From positions 2,542,001 through 2,606,000 of the forward strand of contig NZ_CP080203.1 in the NCBI RefSeq assembly GCF_020424085.1: a DNA stretch of 64,000 nucleotides. The letters are read 5' to 3'. Origin of the DNA: Mycetocola spongiae (lineage in GTDB: Bacteria; Actinomycetota; Actinomycetes; Actinomycetales; Microbacteriaceae). Shown piece after piece: positions 20,152-29,386 of this stretch (position 1 is its first letter; every line of letters begins with the position of its first letter). Made by a program: the position numbers and the translations under genes. The notes beneath the pieces are model-generated. The model was not told the DNA's origin and searched no databases. It worked only from the letters and a program-made list of their open reading frames with translations.

Positions 20152-20823
20152 CTAAAAGCTTGCGATGCCCTTGCCCAGCACAACAAACGCGAAGACCAAC
20201 AGGAGCGTGGCCATGACCGTGGCGTTATTGTGGACCAGCCAGACGCGCAGCGTGTCCAGCGTTCCCGCGAGCCGGGCGCCCAGTACCAGGTATAACAACA
20301 CCGGTACGGCGATGGTGAGCGAGGCGAGCAGCGCCAGAATCAGCAGCGTCACGACCAGCGAACCCGTGGCCATCCCGGCCGCTCCCACGATCAGCCCGGC
20401 CGAGGCCGCGAGTACCAGGTTTTTGGGGTTCAGCGCCGAGAGCGCCAGGCCCAGGCCCAGGGCGGCCGGTGCGTGCAGCCTATCGATCGAGGACATCCAG
20501 CCCGGCAGCGGGGCATCCTCGCCGGGGGCGGGGCGGCCGCGCCAGCGGCGGATGGCCAGGAAGAGCAGGCCCGCCGCGAGCAGGATCTTAATCGTGCCGA
20601 TGATCGGCTGCGGGCCGGGCTCGCCCGACTCGGGGAGGATCGAGGCGAGCAGGCTGAACGCGGTTAGCGCGATCGCGATGCCCAGGAACCAGCCGATCAA
20701 AAAGGCCGGCGCGGTGGATCGCGCGCGCGGCGAGAGCAGCATCAGGATGGCGGCGATGATCGGGACCGGGCTCAGTGCCACACCGATCATGAGGGGGAGT
20801 GAATCTCCGAGTGCGGGACCCAT
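20152..20823 (-). CDS. GAP-family (Sap/SfLAP-like) membrane protein
   Basis: 223 residues with six predicted membrane segments. It begins LGDSLPLMIGVALSPVPIIAAILML and has the conserved LALSALNPKNLVLAASAGL, both typical of the GAP/SfLAP family related to mycobacterial lipid-export partners and to the LysE fold. A polar cytoplasmic loop (RRWRGRPAPGEDAPLPGWM) separates the halves. The ATG at 20823 has an AAAGGAG ribosome binding site. The transported compound is unknown. Confidence 0.85.
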   Translation of the reverse strand: MGPALGDSLPLMIGVALSPVPIIAAILMLLSPRARSTAPAFLIGWFLGIAIALTAFSLLASILPESGEPGPQPIIGTIKILLAAGLLFLAIRRWRGRPAPGEDAPLPGWMSSIDRLHAPAALGLGLALSALNPKNLVLAASAGLIVGAAGMATGSLVVTLLILALLASLTIAVPVLLYLVLGARLAGTLDTLRVWLVHNNATVMATLLLVFAFVVLGKGIASF

Positions 20824-20964
20824 TATGGGTTCTCCTTTGGCTGAGGGTCGATCGGGGCCCGGTTGGACCCCGTGGAATCAGCCTCACGCTAGCGCCGACG
20901 GGGCAGATGCGTCGAGAAAATTTAATAAAACTCATTCATCGTTTATGAGCATTGGAGAGGCAGT

Positions 20965-21930
20965 ATGAGCGCAATACGGGTAACCGTGGAAAACTTTATT
21001 CGGGCGGAGAGCAACCGCATGTTTGCGGGCCTCCTGGCCGATACCGGGGGAGTGGGGCGGTGGAAGCACTATCGGGTTCCCGCCGATCTGAGCAAACAGG
21101 TGGTGATCCGCCTGAACCGAGACACGCTCTATAGCGTCGCGGTGGTGGATGTCTCGGCGGGCGCGGTACTGAGTGTGCCCGATGCCGGTGACCGCTATCT
21201 CTCGGTGGCGCTGATCACCCAGGACCACTATATTCCGCGTGTGATCCACGCTCCGGGAACCTATCGGCTCTCGGCCGAGGAACTGGGCACGGATTTTGTG
21301 GCCATCGCGGTGCGGATTCTTGTGGATCCCACGGACCCGGCCGATGTGGAGGCCGTGAACCGGCTGCAGGACGAGCTGAGCGTGAACGCGGCGGCGTCCC
21401 GGCCGTTTATCCTGCCCGATTATGAGCCCGCGTCCCTGGACGCCACCCGCAACGCTCTGCTGGAACTCTCGCGCGGCCTGGAGGGATTCTCGGGGGCCTT
21501 TGGGGCGGCCACGGAGGTAGAGCCGATCCGGCATCTGCTGGGTGCCGCATCGGGTTGGGGCGGGCTGCCCGAGACCGAGGCCTATTATCAAAACGTGGAT
21601 CTTGGCCTGCCCGAGGGGGAATATGAGCTGCGGATCGCGGATGTCCCGGTGGATGCCTTCTGGTCGGTATCCCTCTATAACGCCGAGGGGTTTTTTGTGC
21701 CCACCGAGCACGGCCTGAACACGGTGAATAGCATCACGGCGGAGCGTAATGCCGATGGCTCGGCCACCGTGAACTTCGGCACGGGGGACTTCTCCCGGCC
21801 CAATTATCTGAGCATCATGCCGGGCTGGAACTTCCTGGTGCGCTATTACCGTCCGCGCCCCGAGGTCCTGGACCATAGCTGGGCGCTGCCGCCCGTGACC
21901 GCCCTGCAGACCGAGGGAGAGAAGCGATGA
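20965..21930 (+). CDS. DUF1254/DUF1214 domain protein 1
   Basis: 321 residues. The N-terminal half resembles DUF1254 (VVIRLNRDTLYSVAVVDVSAGAVLSVPD, then DRYLSVALITQDHYIPRVIHAPGTY). The C-terminal half matches DUF1214 (FWSVSLYNAEGFFVP and SIMPGWNFLVRYYRP). These families are widespread; their biochemical role is not established. There is no signal peptide, so it is probably cytoplasmic. A GGAGAGG ribosome binding site precedes the ATG. Its ATGA end overlaps the start of the next, related gene. Confidence 0.85.
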   Translation: MSAIRVTVENFIRAESNRMFAGLLADTGGVGRWKHYRVPADLSKQVVIRLNRDTLYSVAVVDVSAGAVLSVPDAGDRYLSVALITQDHYIPRVIHAPGTYRLSAEELGTDFVAIAVRILVDPTDPADVEAVNRLQDELSVNAAASRPFILPDYEPASLDATRNALLELSRGLEGFSGAFGAATEVEPIRHLLGAASGWGGLPETEAYYQNVDLGLPEGEYELRIADVPVDAFWSVSLYNAEGFFVPTEHGLNTVNSITAERNADGSATVNFGTGDFSRPNYLSIMPGWNFLVRYYRPRPEVLDHSWALPPVTALQTEGEKR

Positions 21931-23195
21931 CCGCCGATCCCTATCTGTACTATTACCCGCTCGTGGAGAACCTGCGTCAGGTGCGCCGGTATCTGACCAC
22001 GGGAATCGGCTCCAATCCGGCGGCCGCGGCCAATACGTTCTCCCATGCGCGCAAGCTCGCGGGCCCGGAGGATACCTTTGTCACCATTAATAACGACACG
22101 ATCTATTCGATGGCGCAGCTGGACCTCTCGGGAGGCCCCGTGCGCCTCGAGGTACCGGATACCGGGGATCGTTATTATGTGCTGCAATTTGTGGACGCCT
22201 GGACCAATAACATCGCCTATGTGGGAACGCGGGCCACGGGGAACCGCGCGGGAAGCTTCCTGATTGTCCCGCCCGGCTGGGAGGGCGAGACGCGGCTCCC
22301 GCTGATCCGCTCCTCCACCGCGGTGCTCTCGATCGTGGGGCGCTTCGCCTGCACCGGCCCCGAGGATGTGGCGGCCGTGGCGGCCGTGCAGGACGCCACG
22401 CTCCTGATCCCGGTGAATCCCGATGCGGCGCTCGCCGGGATCCCCGAGGCCCCGGCCGCGGAGTCCTCGGCGGCGGAGGAGTTCTGGGCGCAGGCGGAGT
22501 CCTGGTCGCGCGCGTTTATACCGCCGGTCGAGGAGGCCGGGCTGATCGCTGAGCTGAGTCCCCTCTGGGATGCGGGCCCGGATGAGCGGGAGCGCGCCTA
22601 TAGCGAGGGGATCGCGAAGCTCGAACGGGAGTGCCTCGCGGGTACTGCCCCGGTCTATAACGGCTGGACCGTGGGCCTGCATCTTTTTGACTATAACCTC
22701 TACGCGCTGGGCCTGGGCACGGTGGACGAGCCGCGCTGGAAGAATACCGATCCGGAGCAGCGCATCGTGGATCGGGCGGTGGCCTGCCGCCTGGGGCTCT
22801 GGGGCAACCACGCCTATGAGGCCGTATATGCGCAGGCCTTCACGGATATCGAGGGTGCCCCGCTGAGCGGGGAGAAGACGTATCGGATTATATTTGCGGA
22901 GCGGCCGCCGGTGGGGGCATTCTGGTCGATCACGCTCTACGATATTCCGCGCTATTACCTGGTAGATAACCCGATCGATCGCTATTCAATCGGGGATCGC
23001 ACGGCCGGTATTTCCTATCGGGAGGACGGATCGCTGCGGATCACGCTGGCCCACGACGAGCCGCGCGATGCGGAGGAACGCGCCAATTGGTTGCCCACCC
23101 CGGGGGAGGCATTCCGCCTGGTATTGCGGCTGTATGTGCCGGGGGAGGCGATCCTGAACGAGACCTATACCTATCCGGAGATCCACGCGGTTTAG
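21927..23195 (+). CDS. DUF1254/DUF1214 domain protein 2
   Basis: 422 residues, a larger relative of the preceding protein. DUF1254 covers about residues 25-160 (TINNDTIYSMAQLDLSGGPVRL, DRYYVLQFVDAWTNNIAYVG) and DUF1214 about 310-415 (GAFWSITLYDIPRYYLVDNP, then PGEAFRLVLRLYVP). The two proteins are translationally coupled and probably act together, perhaps as a heteromer. Function unknown. A strong hairpin closes the two-gene operon. Confidence 0.87.
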   Translation: MTADPYLYYYPLVENLRQVRRYLTTGIGSNPAAAANTFSHARKLAGPEDTFVTINNDTIYSMAQLDLSGGPVRLEVPDTGDRYYVLQFVDAWTNNIAYVGTRATGNRAGSFLIVPPGWEGETRLPLIRSSTAVLSIVGRFACTGPEDVAAVAAVQDATLLIPVNPDAALAGIPEAPAAESSAAEEFWAQAESWSRAFIPPVEEAGLIAELSPLWDAGPDERERAYSEGIAKLERECLAGTAPVYNGWTVGLHLFDYNLYALGLGTVDEPRWKNTDPEQRIVDRAVACRLGLWGNHAYEAVYAQAFTDIEGAPLSGEKTYRIIFAERPPVGAFWSITLYDIPRYYLVDNPIDRYSIGDRTAGISYREDGSLRITLAHDEPRDAEERANWLPTPGEAFRLVLRLYVPGEAILNETYTYPEIHAV

Positions 23196-23204
23196 GCCGG
23201 TATT

Positions 23205-23248
23205 CACCACAACGGGGCCTCGCCGAATGGCGAGGCCCCGTTGTGGTG
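23205..23248. terminator. Hairpin terminator after the DUF1254 pair
   Basis: A perfect 20-bp stem (23205-23224 with 23229-23248) around GAAT. There is no U-run after it on the plus strand, but its position after a stop codon supports a terminator or transcript-end stabiliser. Confidence 0.75.
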
Positions 23249-23302
23249 CAAGGGAGGTTTTGACGCCCCGCCGTTTCCCCAAGCCGTGGGCCCGGGAGAG
23301 AA

Positions 23303-23342
23303 GCCTCGGCCCCGGCGCGCTAGTGCGCGCCGGGGCCGAGGC
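23303..23342. terminator. Hairpin terminator after the surface protein gene
   Basis: A perfect 18-bp GC-rich stem (23303-23320 with 23325-23342) around TAGT. It lies just past the 3' end of the minus-strand LAXTG gene. No U-run is seen. Confidence 0.75.
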
Positions 23343-23352
23343 GTGGGGCGGG

Positions 23353-26300
23353 TTAGCCGCGTGCCGCCTGGCGACGGGCACGCATCAGCACGCCGCCGAG
23401 GAGCAGGACCAGGGCGAGACCGGCGAGCGGCAGGGCTCCCTCGGCTCCGGTGCCGGCCAGGCCGTCCTTCACGACCGGGGCGGCCGGGGCCGGGGTACCC
23501 GTCGTGGTGGACCCGGCGCCGGGCTGCGCCGTCGCGGTGACGGAATCGCCCGGGGTGCCGGTCGGGGCGCCCGAGGGAGTATCGCCCGGGGTACCCGTGG
23601 GGTTACCGGTCGGGTTATCCGTGGGGTTCTCGGTGGGGTTCCCGGTGGGGTTGTCCGTGGGGTTCCCTGTGGGGTTGTCCGTCGGGTTTCCGGTCGGGTT
23701 GTCCGTGGGGTTCCCTGTGGGGTTGTCCGTCGGGTTTCCGGTCGGGTTATCCGTGGGGTTCCCTGTGGGGTTGTCCGTCGGGTTCCCGGTGGGGTTATCC
23801 GTGGGGTTCTCTGTCGGGGTGGTGTCCCGAGCGCTGAACGTCACGGTCGTCTCCACGCGGGGAGCCGCGGCGAAGTTATCATCCCCCGAATAGGTGGCTC
23901 TCAGCAGAAGGCTGCGCGGTTCTTTATCCGGGGCCGAACCCTCGTCCACGGCGATGGTATATTGCGCCTGGCCCGCGAGGAGCTGGACCGTGGTCTGAGC
24001 TCCCGCAAGGTCAAATACAACGTTTCCGGTGGGCAGAATGTCACCCACGCCGGGAATCACCACGGTCACGACGGCCGTGTCTCCAAAGAAATAGGAGCTC
24101 TTATCGGCCGAGATCAGCGCCGCGCTGCTTGCCTTGTCCACCGTGAGGGTGAACGGGGTGCTGGTGCGAGCCGCGGAGTCCGCGCTGCCCAGATAGTCCA
24201 CGGTGATCTCCTGCTCACCCGCCGCGGAGGGGGTGGTCGCGAGGGTCGCGATCCCGTTATTAAGATCCACGGGATCGCCCACCGGGACGCCATCCACGTT
24301 CAACTGAACCTGTCCGGTCACGGGCTCGGGGCCCGCGAGTGCGCTAAAGCGGGCAAACGGCGTGCCTGCAATATTTACCTCGGGAGCGTTCTCGCCCGCG
24401 GAGACCAGAACGGTAAAGCGGGCGGTCGCGCCGAGGCGCACCGATTCCTGCATCGGGAGCACGGTGACCGTGGTTGCGGTGGCCGCCACCACGAGGTCGG
24501 CGGGCTCGCCGACTGCGGCGTTGACCCTGTCATTACCGGCATACTCGGCGTGGATGCTGTGTGTGCCACCGCGCAGTGCGCCGGTGTTCACCGTGGCGGT
24601 TCCGGTGCCTGCGGTGACCGTCAGATCGGCGCCACCCAGCTCGGTGCCGGTGGAATCGCGCAGGATCACACGACCGTTCGGCGAGGCCACACCCGGCTCG
24701 GTCACGGCCACCGTGACCGTATAGTCCACGGAGTCGCCGGAGACCGGAGTCGCTGTGGCGGGGGTCGCGGTGATCGTGGCCGAGGCATTGCCGGGGATAT
24801 ACCTCACCGCGTTCGCGGTGGAGCCCGAGATCAGCGGCGTGCCCTCATAGCGGGCGCCAAAGAGAAGGACCCGGGTATCGGCCAGGGCCTCGGCCGGAAT
24901 GGCCAGGGTCGCGGTGGACACAGCGCTGCCATCGGTCGCGGGCACCAGGTTTACGCTATGAAAATCGCCGTTTACGGTGAAGGTGACCTCACCGGTGGGC
25001 ACAGATTCCTCGGCCCGAACCGTGGCGATCAGGGACAGGGGCTCGCCCACCACGGAGTGAGTTTTATCCAGGCCGAGCAGGATGCTGCTCGTGGGCTTAA
25101 AGGCGATGATTCCCAGATCCGCGCCGATGGAGCCGCGGAACGCGGTATTCGAATTAGCCGGAATAAACTGGGCGTAATAGAGCGTGCCGGTGGCGTCGGT
25201 AACGCTCGGCGCGGGCACCGTGAAGTCCACGGGGGAGCCGCTGTAATCGGCCGTAGAAACCTGGGTGGAGCTGCCGCCCACGCGCTTCATGAGGATGATC
25301 TTGCCCGCACCCACGGCGCCCGCGGCGGGGGCCTTCGCGGATACCTGTGCGGTGAGGACTCGGTCCACCCCGATCGGTGCCCGGGCGCGCTCGGTGGTCA
25401 GTGTGGTGACGGTATCGGCCGTCTGCACGGTGAACCGGGAGATTGAGGACTGCGAGGCCGCAAAGGTGCTATCGGCCGGAACATAGCTCACCCGCACCTC
25501 GTGCGCCGCGGCGCGGCGCGGCATTCCGTCCAGGGTTGTATTGACCACGCCTGTTCCGTCGACCGCAACCGCCTTAACGGCGGTGCCGTTCAGCGAAATC
25601 GTGGCGGTGCCGCGCGGCACCCTCCGCTCGCCGGCGGGAATATTGGTGTTGTTATTGGCCACCCGGACGGTGAGGTTCACGGGCTGTCCGGATACCACCG
25701 AGCCGGGGATATCCGTGATCGTGGTGGTGGTGGGATCGGTCACCTGAAAGGAGATCACGACGCTTCCGGGAGCACCCGGGGTTGCCGCTGAAAGCGTTCG
25801 CTCGCTCAGATAGTTGCGATCCACCGATGCCGAGATGCCGGATCCTCCGCCGCCACCCGGTGCGCCATCCTGTGCCGTGGGGCGCTGATACTTGGTATCT
25901 CCGCCCGCTCCGCCGCGGCCGCTCTCGTTACCGCCTCCGCCTCCTCCGCCTCCACCGGAGAGGGCGGCAGCCCGGATGGGGCCCGCGGCTTTTTCGCCCG
26001 CGACGCCATAGAAGAGCTTCGAGCCGGCGACCCCGCCCGCGCCCGCACCCGCACAGGCGGGGTCTCCGGGAGCACCCGCACCCTGGTTGGATCCGCCGTT
26101 TCCACCCGCACACGCGAGGGGGCCGTTGGTCAACGCGGTAGCACCGCCACCCGCGCCGCCTCCGCCGGCCGCGATGGCCATGATGCTACCGAGGGGGAAT
26201 CCTCTATATTCGAGTGAACTCGCGCCTCCGCCGCCCGCGCCCTGGCCGGCCGCGGCCGTCGCGCCGGTGCCGGCGACGCCGCTGCCGCCGGCACCGGGCG

Positions 26301-26673
26301 CGTTACCGGCTCCCCGGCCGGCCGCCCCGGAGGTGGCACCCCGGGTGCCGACGGTGGCGATATAAACCTCGCCCGCCTTCACCCGGAGGTTGCCGGTGAG
26401 GAGTGTGCCGGCGCCGCCCTGGGCGCTTGCGGTATCGCCGCCGGAGGCCCCGGCCACCTTGATAAACGCGCTGGTCACGTTGTCGGGAACCGTCCATCTC
26501 GCGTTATTCGCAAGCGTCACCGTCTGTATCTCGGGCTCGCTCGGGGCGGCAAACGCGGGGGAGCCGGCGGCAATAAGGCCGGTCGCGCACAGCGCGAGGG
26601 CCGTGGTGAGCGCCCCGATCTTTCGGGTAAGGCGCGCGGGTCGCGGGGGCGACGCGTGGCGGGGTTGCTGCAT
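23353..26673 (-). CDS. LAXTG-anchored surface protein with Gly-rich, Ig-like and NPT-repeat regions
   Basis: 1106 residues from ATG 26673 (AAAGG ribosome binding site; a GTG 15 bases upstream is in frame). A signal peptide has a hydrophobic core ALTTALALCATGLIAAG and cleavage near AFAA. A glycine-rich region follows (about 85-310), then several bacterial Ig-like modules of about 100 residues (about 310-950, with repeated GEVTFTVNG/TGNVVFDLAG-type strands). Next come 18 tetrapeptides of NPT plus D, G or E, a Thr/Pro-rich stalk, and a sorting signal: LAGTG, a hydrophobic stretch and RARRQAARG. LAXTG is the class E sortase motif of actinobacteria. It is probably a cell-wall-anchored adhesin or stalk protein. 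No sortase gene is in the window. Divergent from the second large LuxR regulator. Confidence 0.9.
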   Translation of the reverse strand: MQQPRHASPPRPARLTRKIGALTTALALCATGLIAAGSPAFAAPSEPEIQTVTLANNARWTVPDNVTSAFIKVAGASGGDTASAQGGAGTLLTGNLRVKAGEVYIATVGTRGATSGAAGRGAGNAPGAGGSGVAGTGATAAAGQGAGGGGASSLEYRGFPLGSIMAIAAGGGGAGGGATALTNGPLACAGGNGGSNQGAGAPGDPACAGAGAGGVAGSKLFYGVAGEKAAGPIRAAALSGGGGGGGGGNESGRGGAGGDTKYQRPTAQDGAPGGGGGSGISASVDRNYLSERTLSAATPGAPGSVVISFQVTDPTTTTITDIPGSVVSGQPVNLTVRVANNNTNIPAGERRVPRGTATISLNGTAVKAVAVDGTGVVNTTLDGMPRRAAAHEVRVSYVPADSTFAASQSSISRFTVQTADTVTTLTTERARAPIGVDRVLTAQVSAKAPAAGAVGAGKIILMKRVGGSSTQVSTADYSGSPVDFTVPAPSVTDATGTLYYAQFIPANSNTAFRGSIGADLGIIAFKPTSSILLGLDKTHSVVGEPLSLIATVRAEESVPTGEVTFTVNGDFHSVNLVPATDGSAVSTATLAIPAEALADTRVLLFGARYEGTPLISGSTANAVRYIPGNASATITATPATATPVSGDSVDYTVTVAVTEPGVASPNGRVILRDSTGTELGGADLTVTAGTGTATVNTGALRGGTHSIHAEYAGNDRVNAAVGEPADLVVAATATTVTVLPMQESVRLGATARFTVLVSAGENAPEVNIAGTPFARFSALAGPEPVTGQVQLNVDGVPVGDPVDLNNGIATLATTPSAAGEQEITVDYLGSADSAARTSTPFTLTVDKASSAALISADKSSYFFGDTAVVTVVIPGVGDILPTGNVVFDLAGAQTTVQLLAGQAQYTIAVDEGSAPDKEPRSLLLRATYSGDDNFAAAPRVETTVTFSARDTTPTENPTDNPTGNPTDNPTGNPTDNPTGNPTDNPTGNPTDNPTGNPTDNPTGNPTDNPTGNPTENPTDNPTGNPTGTPGDTPSGAPTGTPGDSVTATAQPGAGSTTTGTPAPAAPVVKDGLAGTGAEGALPLAGLALVLLLGGVLMRARRQAARG
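23599..23814 (-). repeat. 18 tandem copies of a 12-bp unit encoding NPTD/NPTG/NPTE
   Basis: Eighteen consecutive 12-bp units of the form SGGGTTNYCNGT (plus strand), with no indels. A partial higher-order 48-bp pattern (GTCC, CCCT, GTCC, TTCC variants) runs through the middle. It lies inside the surface protein gene and makes a repetitive Pro/Thr-rich stalk. Such arrays commonly change copy number by slippage or recombination without shifting frame. Confidence 0.95.
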
Positions 26674-26893
26674 GGGAATGCCTTTCACAAGAATTTTGGG
26701 GGAGGATTATCCCCGCCCGGGGGCAGGGATATCCAGTCCCGAGGGTAGGGTGAGAGGCGTCCCCGAGGCATCGGTAGAAAATACGTAAATCGCGTGGAAG
26801 TGCGGATTTCCCGGGTAGCCCGGGAGGGAGTACGCTCAAACGCGACGAATCATCGCGATTTAGTCCCGTGTTCCCTCCCCCGTAGAGATAGCC
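26674..26893. promoter_or_regulatory. Divergent regulatory region with inverted repeats
   Basis: 220 bp between the surface protein gene and the second LuxR-type gene. TAAATCGCG at 26786-26794 and CGCGATTTA at 26854-26862 form a perfect 9-bp inverted repeat 59 bp apart, a layout seen when a regulator binds two half-sites. Between them TCCCGGG-TAG-CCCGGGA (26809-26825) is a perfect palindrome. These are candidates for binding by the adjacent regulator. Confidence 0.5.
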
Positions 26894-29386
26894 ATGCCCG
26901 CACCCTCCCCCCGACCCTGGCCGGTCCTATTCCGCGCGGCCGAACTGGCGGCGATAATCGCCGCCAGTTCCGCGACGGAGGAATCCGTCGCGCCCGGAGG
27001 CGTCCTCCTGCTCGGGGTGCCCGGTATCGGGGCGACCACCCTCGCCCGCGCGGCATTGGCCCGGCTGGTGGCGCAGGGGCGCATCGGATATACCCACGAC
27101 GGCGAGGAGGGGGCGCTCTGCGCCTGGCTGGGCGAGGACGGCCCCGCCGAGGGCGCCCCGGTGCTCCTGATCGATCATCCCCGCACGCTCTCCGGGGATC
27201 TTGTCACGCGCGTGGCCCGGCGCGTGCGCGCCGGAAGCCTCACCCTCCTCCTCACCGCGCATCACGGTGCCGCGCTGCCCGCGCCGCTGCTCGCCCTCGT
27301 GCGCGCGGACCTCCTGGCCCGGCACGAGGTGCATGGCCTGGACCTGGAGACCGTGCTGGCCGTGCTGAGTGCCGCCCTGGGAGACCTGCCCGCCCAGCAG
27401 ACCGCCTATCGGCTGCACCATCTCACCGCGGGACATCCCCTCTATCTGCGCGAGCTCACCCGGGCACTGCTTGAGAACGGTGACCTGGCGCGCGACCGGT
27501 ATTCCTGGGTGTGGACAGCCCCGCTGCTGCCCGATCGCCGCGTATCCGACGCGGTACGCATGGACCTCGAACCGCTTAGCGCAGAGGAACGGCAGCTTCT
27601 GGACGTGCTCTCGCTCGCCGGAATAATCCCGCCGGATCTGCTGGCCGGCGTGGTGCCGGATGCAGCTCTCGGGGCGCTGATCGACCGCGGTTTTGTGCGC
27701 ACGGATACCGAGGGTGCGGCCCTCACCCATCCCCTCCACGGCGAGGTACTGCGGGGTCTGGTTTATCCCGCGCGCCGCCGCGAACTCCTCGCCCGGATTC
27801 CGCCGGGGCGGGGCCCGGAGACCCCCGCGGCGCTTTACCGCCGGGTGGACTGGATGATCCAGGGCGGCCTCCAGCCCGACCCCGCGCTTCTCCTGCACGC
27901 CGCGCACGCCGCCGATGCCCTGCAAAGACCCGAGCTTGCGATCACGCTGTGTGACCGGATCATCGGGCATTCAATGCGCTCGGAGCCGGACCTCGCCGCG
28001 GCGCTGATCCTGCGTGCCGCGATGCGCCGCGAACGCGGAGATACCCACGCCGCACGCGCCGATGTCCGGCGCGCCGAGAGCGTCCTGGTGGGGTGTGCAC
28101 CCGGCGGGGAACGGGCGCTGCTGGAGGCGCACCTCGCGGTGGTCACCGCGGATCTCCTGCCCCCGGCCGGCGCGGGCCCGCAGCGCGCGAGCGCCCCGAT
28201 ACTCGCGGCCCTCGCCGCGCTCCCCGCGGGAGGCGGCCCGGACTATGAGCGTGCCCGGCTCCGTCTGGGCACCGAGCTACTGCTGCGGATGCCCCCGGCC
28301 GGCCGTGGGGTCGAGGCGATCACACCCCTCCGGGAATGGCTCTCGGGGCCGGCCGGGCGGGATGCCGGAAGCGTGGTTTTGATCCCCGCGCTTGCCCTGG
28401 GGCTCGCGCTGGATGGCCGGCTGACCGAGGCGCTTACGCTCTCCACCGCCGCGCTCGCCGCGATCGATCGCGGGCCCACCGAGCATCACTGGTTACGCAC
28501 CGAGTTAATCACCGCGCGGTTCTGGGCCTGCCTCTGGCTCGGGGACCCCGTGCGGGCACGACAGATCTATTCCGCGAGTGAGCATGCCGGCCATCATTTT
28601 GATGGGGGACTGGAGCAGGCCGGCATCGCCCATATCAGCGCGGCCTATGGCAGCTGGACCAATGCGCTGGGCAGCTATCGCGGGGCGCTCTCCCATCTTG
28701 CGGTGACCGATCCGCTGGGTTCCCGGGCGATGACCTGGGCGGGCTATGCGCTGGCGCTCGCGATGTCCGGCGATCTGCCCGGGGCGCGGGCCGCCCGCGA
28801 TCGCTCCCGCGCGGAATCCGCCACGTCCCGGCACTCGGTCGCGAGCGAGAGCGCGTTTAAGCTGCTGCTGGTGGATCGTGCCCTCGGCGAGCCGCAGTTT
28901 GCGGCGCGCGTGCGCCGGTTCCTGGCCGCCCATTCGGATTCCCGCGTGGCCGAGGTGCGTGGCCGATATCTGCTGGTGCTCGCCACCGCGGGGGCCGAGC
29001 GCGAGCGGGCCCGCGCGGAGCTGGCCGAGGCCGGGGCGGGGATGGACGGCGCGTTCCCGGCGGCGCTGCTCGCGCATGCCGATGCGCTGGTGCGGGCGGA
29101 CCACCGGGCCGCGGGACTGGCCGAGGCCGAGCTTAATCGCCTGGGCCTCTGGGTCCCGGCGGCGGCCCGCGGACCGCTCCTCACCGCCCGGCAGTATGAG
29201 ATTGCCGGGCAGGCGGCCGCGGGCTATAGCAGCGCGGAGATCGCCGAGCGCTTCCATCTCTCGGTGCGCACGGTGGATACGCACCTGGGGCATGTTTTCA
29301 CGCGGCTCGGAATCTCCCGCCGCGCGGAACTATCCGCTGTGCTGGGTTCGGCGGGTGGGCGGGGCCCGGCCGCGGGCGGACCCTAG
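26894..29386 (+). CDS. Large LuxR-family transcriptional regulator (LAL-like) 2, degenerate Walker A
   Basis: 830 residues. The N-terminus resembles a STAND NTPase, but the P-loop reads LLGVPGIGATTLARAAL, with Ala47 in place of the Walker A lysine. A VLLIDHP Walker B-like strand is still present. A helical repeat region follows (about 300-740). The C-terminal LuxR helix-turn-helix is intact (LTARQYEIAGQAAAGYSSAEIAERFHLSVRTVDTHLGHVF). It may regulate independently of ATP, or bind nucleotide without hydrolysis. The ATG at 26894 lacks a clear Shine-Dalgarno sequence; an earlier start is not evident. It overlaps the convergent next gene by 4 bp. Confidence 0.85.
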   Translation: MPAPSPRPWPVLFRAAELAAIIAASSATEESVAPGGVLLLGVPGIGATTLARAALARLVAQGRIGYTHDGEEGALCAWLGEDGPAEGAPVLLIDHPRTLSGDLVTRVARRVRAGSLTLLLTAHHGAALPAPLLALVRADLLARHEVHGLDLETVLAVLSAALGDLPAQQTAYRLHHLTAGHPLYLRELTRALLENGDLARDRYSWVWTAPLLPDRRVSDAVRMDLEPLSAEERQLLDVLSLAGIIPPDLLAGVVPDAALGALIDRGFVRTDTEGAALTHPLHGEVLRGLVYPARRRELLARIPPGRGPETPAALYRRVDWMIQGGLQPDPALLLHAAHAADALQRPELAITLCDRIIGHSMRSEPDLAAALILRAAMRRERGDTHAARADVRRAESVLVGCAPGGERALLEAHLAVVTADLLPPAGAGPQRASAPILAALAALPAGGGPDYERARLRLGTELLLRMPPAGRGVEAITPLREWLSGPAGRDAGSVVLIPALALGLALDGRLTEALTLSTAALAAIDRGPTEHHWLRTELITARFWACLWLGDPVRARQIYSASEHAGHHFDGGLEQAGIAHISAAYGSWTNALGSYRGALSHLAVTDPLGSRAMTWAGYALALAMSGDLPGARAARDRSRAESATSRHSVASESAFKLLLVDRALGEPQFAARVRRFLAAHSDSRVAEVRGRYLLVLATAGAERERARAELAEAGAGMDGAFPAALLAHADALVRADHRAAGLAEAELNRLGLWVPAAARGPLLTARQYEIAGQAAAGYSSAEIAERFHLSVRTVDTHLGHVFTRLGISRRAELSAVLGSAGGRGPAAGGP

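Noticed and set aside
23599-23814. Possible CRISPR-like array
   Set aside because: Twelve-bp units are contiguous without spacers and keep one reading frame of a surface protein.
23227-25446. 739-residue plus-strand frame antisense to the surface protein
   Set aside because: Its Gly/Val/Arg repeats are the reverse of the NPT repeat and Ig-like coding sequence; there is no ribosome binding site or family match.
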